64,000 nucleotides of DNA, from NCBI GenBank assembly GCA_951217055.1, contig OX578276.1:17467430-17531429 (forward strand). Reading direction: 5' to 3'. The number at the start of each line of letters is the position of its first letter. Position 1 is the first letter of the stretch. Shown here piece after piece: positions 61,214 through 64,000 of this stretch. The stretch is from Gerris lacustris (taxonomy: Eukaryota; Arthropoda; Insecta; Hemiptera; Gerridae). The translations under genes were made by a program, and so were the position numbers. The notes under the pieces were generated by a model. It was not told the DNA's origin, did no database searches, and was given only the letters and a program-made list of their open reading frames with translations.

Positions 61214-62798
61214 GTAACTATTACTTACTTCCATTACATGTACTTTTTGCATGTTAACTTTTATATTACAAACCCGTAAAATTGTTTCTTTGGAAGTAGA
61301 AACAAATCTCCAAAACTACAGAACCAATTTGAACGAAATTTGTACCAATGTACCTGCTTGGTTTTTCTGGATGTTTATATTTGTCCATGTCCATGAAAAC
61401 AAGGCTATCATAATTTGTCTTTATGACCCGATCTTAAATATTTTATTTTTACTTGATAAATAGTACTGAAATCGCAGGAAATTGTCATATTTCGCTTTTT
61501 TCAAGAAGGCATATTGGATCGAAAAACACAAGTGGTTTGGTTTCCAATGATAACATATAATGAAAAATTTCAGACTCATCATACAAGATTAAAAATAAAA
61601 AATGTTGCAGACAAAACTTTACCGTAGAATGTGAATCTGCAATTAAAAGTGGGGGTTCCTATTTAAGATTTTAAAGTTTTCACCCACCCAAACAATACTG
61701 ATTGAGGATGGAGTTTTAATTTTAGTATCCGTGGATATCTTTTGCTAAAATATAAAATGAAAATTTCTCGTTTTCCGACCCAAAGTTCATTTTTCAAGAT
61801 ATTTAGCCGTTTTCAAACTTTTCAGACATCCTGTATACTTCATAAAAAGTTAAAACGTATAAATCCATCGAATTTTACGTCGTTTGGTCTTGGTAAGCAA
61901 CAAATAATCAAGCTACCACACATCAAACATCCAGAGGTACAGTTTTCCAGAGGTACTAAACGCATAATTATAAAACTAATCGTGTACCTTGCTAGTATAA
62001 ATAAAAATAATAAATTATACTTATATTTGTTTGTGTATGATCTTTAATTCAGATTAAGTTTTATATATATTTTTTTTTACGTTTTCATAATTATAGAAAC
62101 TACTACATTTTGGTTTGTCCTGTCTGGCTATTGCAACTTCTGCGCAACGAGTTGATTTCTACACCCCACCTCACCATGAGTATGGACCTCCAGAACTTCC
62201 TTCTCCACACAATGAGTATGGACCCCCAGAACTTTATTCTCCACATCATGAGTATGGACTACCAGAACTTTCTTCTCCACACCATGAGTACGGACCACCA
62301 GAAGTACCCCTCCATACATTTGGAACACCAGAATTTTCCCCTCCACACCAAGAATTAGTGCCACCACCTCCACACCATGAATATGGGCCACCAAAAGTTG
62401 CACCTCACCATGAATATGGACCACCAGAACTTTCTTCTCTACACCATGAGTACGGACCACCAGAAGTACCTCTCCATACATTTGGAACACCAGAACTTTC
62501 TCCTCCATACCAAGAGTTAGTGCCACCTCCTCCACACCACGAATATGGGCCACCAGAAGTACCACCTCACCATGAATATGGGCTGCCAGAATTTGCTCCC
62601 CCCCACGCTAAGTATGCACCACTAGACGTACCTCACCATACATATGGACCACCAGAATTACCACCATTTCATCAACACGGATTACCATATCCCGTATCTT
62701 CCTCACTACCATATCCTCCACCACCACCCTCTCACAATGAACCATATCCTCCACCATCACCCTCCCGCAATGAACCATATCCACCTGCCTTGCCATGA
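61211..62798 (+). CDS. Proline-rich YGPP-repeat secreted protein, 234 aa, two exons
   Basis: The large exon 62097-62798 follows an acceptor ending ATAATTATAG. It starts KLLHFGLSCLAIATSA, the body of a signal peptide with a likely cleavage before QRVDF. The Met is supplied by a one-codon first exon at 61211-61213, joined in phase 0 over an 883-nt intron. The mature protein is built of about a dozen HHEYGPPE(L/V) repeats of 9-16 residues, with HTFGTPE and QELVPPPPHH variants. Two longer blocks repeat almost exactly (around residues 55-85 and 115-145), so the gene has grown by internal duplication. The tail is YPPPPPSHNEPYPPP-like. No enzyme domain is present. Composition suggests an extracellular structural protein of cuticle, eggshell or gut lining; which one cannot be told. 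Possible polyadenylation signals lie near 63074 and 63109. Confidence 0.7.
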
Positions 62799-64000
62799 CT
62801 GCTAAAGAAGATAGATACAGATTAAACTAGACTTATTTCATTAGTGTTAAGCGCATTTCATTAGTAATACCGATCTTGGTTTAAAACATTTACTTGCAAA
62901 ATCACCAGCATAAACACCCTGGGTATTCCCTTTATACTATATGGGCAAAGGACTAAGATAAACGGTGGAAAGCCTTAACAAACAATCATTAATGTTCATA
63001 CCTTTTCATGTACTCCTCAAAAGAGGAACCGAACTTAGAACTTAGTCGGTTTACCAAACTTTAATGGCTTTAAATAAAAGCCAAATGAAGGCTAATATTA
63101 ACTTAGAAAATAAATTATATTATGTGGATAGTTTTCTTTTTAAATTATTTTTAAATATTCTTCGGTTAATCCCTTAATTTTCTATTTTCTTCTATTTAGT
63201 AATTCTCTAGAGTAACTAGAAAATAATTGTATGAGAAGGTTACTCCCCTACTGCATATCTGTGATTGTTAAATGGAGACTGAAATTAATACTTACTTCAT
63301 CACCATTGTTACTCAGATAAAGGCCTGATGATGCTGATGCCCAGGTACGGGCGAAAATTTTCATCTAATATAAAATTGATTTAAAAAATATCAGTTTTTT
63401 AATGATCATCCCTTATAGCCCAAGAAGAAAAAGGAAAATAAATTATTTTAATCCTTCAGGGATCTGTGATTAGATACTGCGATGGTGTTTTTAATATATC
63501 ATGTGTGCATGATCGGCATGATGCATCCGAAAAAGATAAAATTGTGATGGTGTAATTATTTTCAAGTATTTACACGTTCTAAGTAAAACAAGAAATAATT
63601 TGTCAATTTCTGTGAGACATAGCTTCCTCGCTTTAATGATTTTATGCTTTTACAACTATTATTGCCCCCCCCCCCCCCCCCCCCGTTTATAAATCTGCTA
63701 TTTTGTTTATGTTAAAAATAAATCTGGGGCTATAGACTGGCTACTTTTGACAAACCATTTAAATTTCATAAATATCAGATGAGTACTTTAGAAAATATAG
63801 GTGGAGGTAGGTCATTTTCAAATGAAATGTACCTTCTCTGTCCCAAGATTTTACAATTTTATTGTAACTAAAAAAATTCATATTAATGAAAAATAAAAAA
63901 AACCTTTAGGTTTATTGACCAGATGTCTGTCTATTATTGTGTTAATCAGGGTCATTTTATGGCTTATAAGGTTAAAATTTTTTGCTTCAAAAAATTTTGA
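62799..64000. other. 3' flank of the YGPP gene and repeat fragments
   Basis: Contains a C homopolymer at about 63666-63684. From 63595 a fragment of the 9.4/37.9 kb dispersed repeat follows (CTACTTTTGACAAACCATTT, CAGATGAGTACTTTAGAAAA). No further gene is supported. Confidence 0.5.

Noticed and set aside
62128..62565. 145-codon minus-strand frame opposite the YGPP exon
   Set aside because: A shadow of the repetitive coding sequence on the + strand.

Overview
This is an AT-rich, gene-poor, repeat-dense stretch of an arthropod genome, most likely an insect. Three host genes can be supported, all on the + strand and all encoding secreted, cuticle-type proteins. The rest is transposable elements (many nested), microsatellites, minisatellites and large inverted repeats. 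The order or species cannot be fixed from the sequence alone.

Layout. 1-6968: a decayed BEL/Pao LTR retrotransposon on the minus strand that runs off the left edge. Its gag is split by a 3,477-bp Merlin (IS1595/ISXO2-like) DNA transposon at 2401-5877. The Merlin copy has an 8-bp target duplication, matching terminal inverted repeats, and a five-exon transposase that splices conceptually into an uninterrupted 311-residue DDE protein. It also carries a tandem array of 153-bp MITE-like units joined by constant 8-bp linkers. 8661-9911: non-autonomous hAT-type element. 11.0-11.7 kb: unexplained GC-richer block. 14.0-14.75 kb: degenerate minisatellite holding a hAT-type MITE and a Merlin-derived MITE, each with a perfect target duplication. 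16144-17052: last exon of a cuticular protein with two R&R-like regions. 17-26 kb: AT-rich, with a foldback element and a Penelope-type GIY-YIG endonuclease relic. 26.2-28.2 kb: an unclassified element bounded by inverted repeats. 30-32.4 kb: mariner-type MITE and a dead mariner holding a TTA-flanked MITE. 32.6-33.4 kb: 85-bp minisatellite, followed by a second Merlin-derived MITE. 35.7-39.5 kb: large rearranged inverted repeat. 39882-47299: a complete, young-looking BEL/Pao element with a 1,783-residue gag-pol, near-identical LTRs and a 5-bp target duplication. 48.6-52.1 kb: two inverted copies of an unknown element carrying perfect hairpins. 51269-52437 and 61211-62798: two small genes for proline-rich YGPP proteins, each with a first exon whose only coding bases are the ATG. 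53-57 kb: tRNA-like repeats, inverted arms and a 41/43-bp minisatellite. 58.4-60.6 kb: two TTAA-flanked elements.

How it fits together. The three host genes probably contribute to cuticle or other extracellular proline-rich matrix; no operon-like or pathway link is visible. The strongest biological signal is the Merlin family: one apparently coding-competent copy plus two short derivatives with intact target duplications, and a tandem array of family ends inside the autonomous copy.
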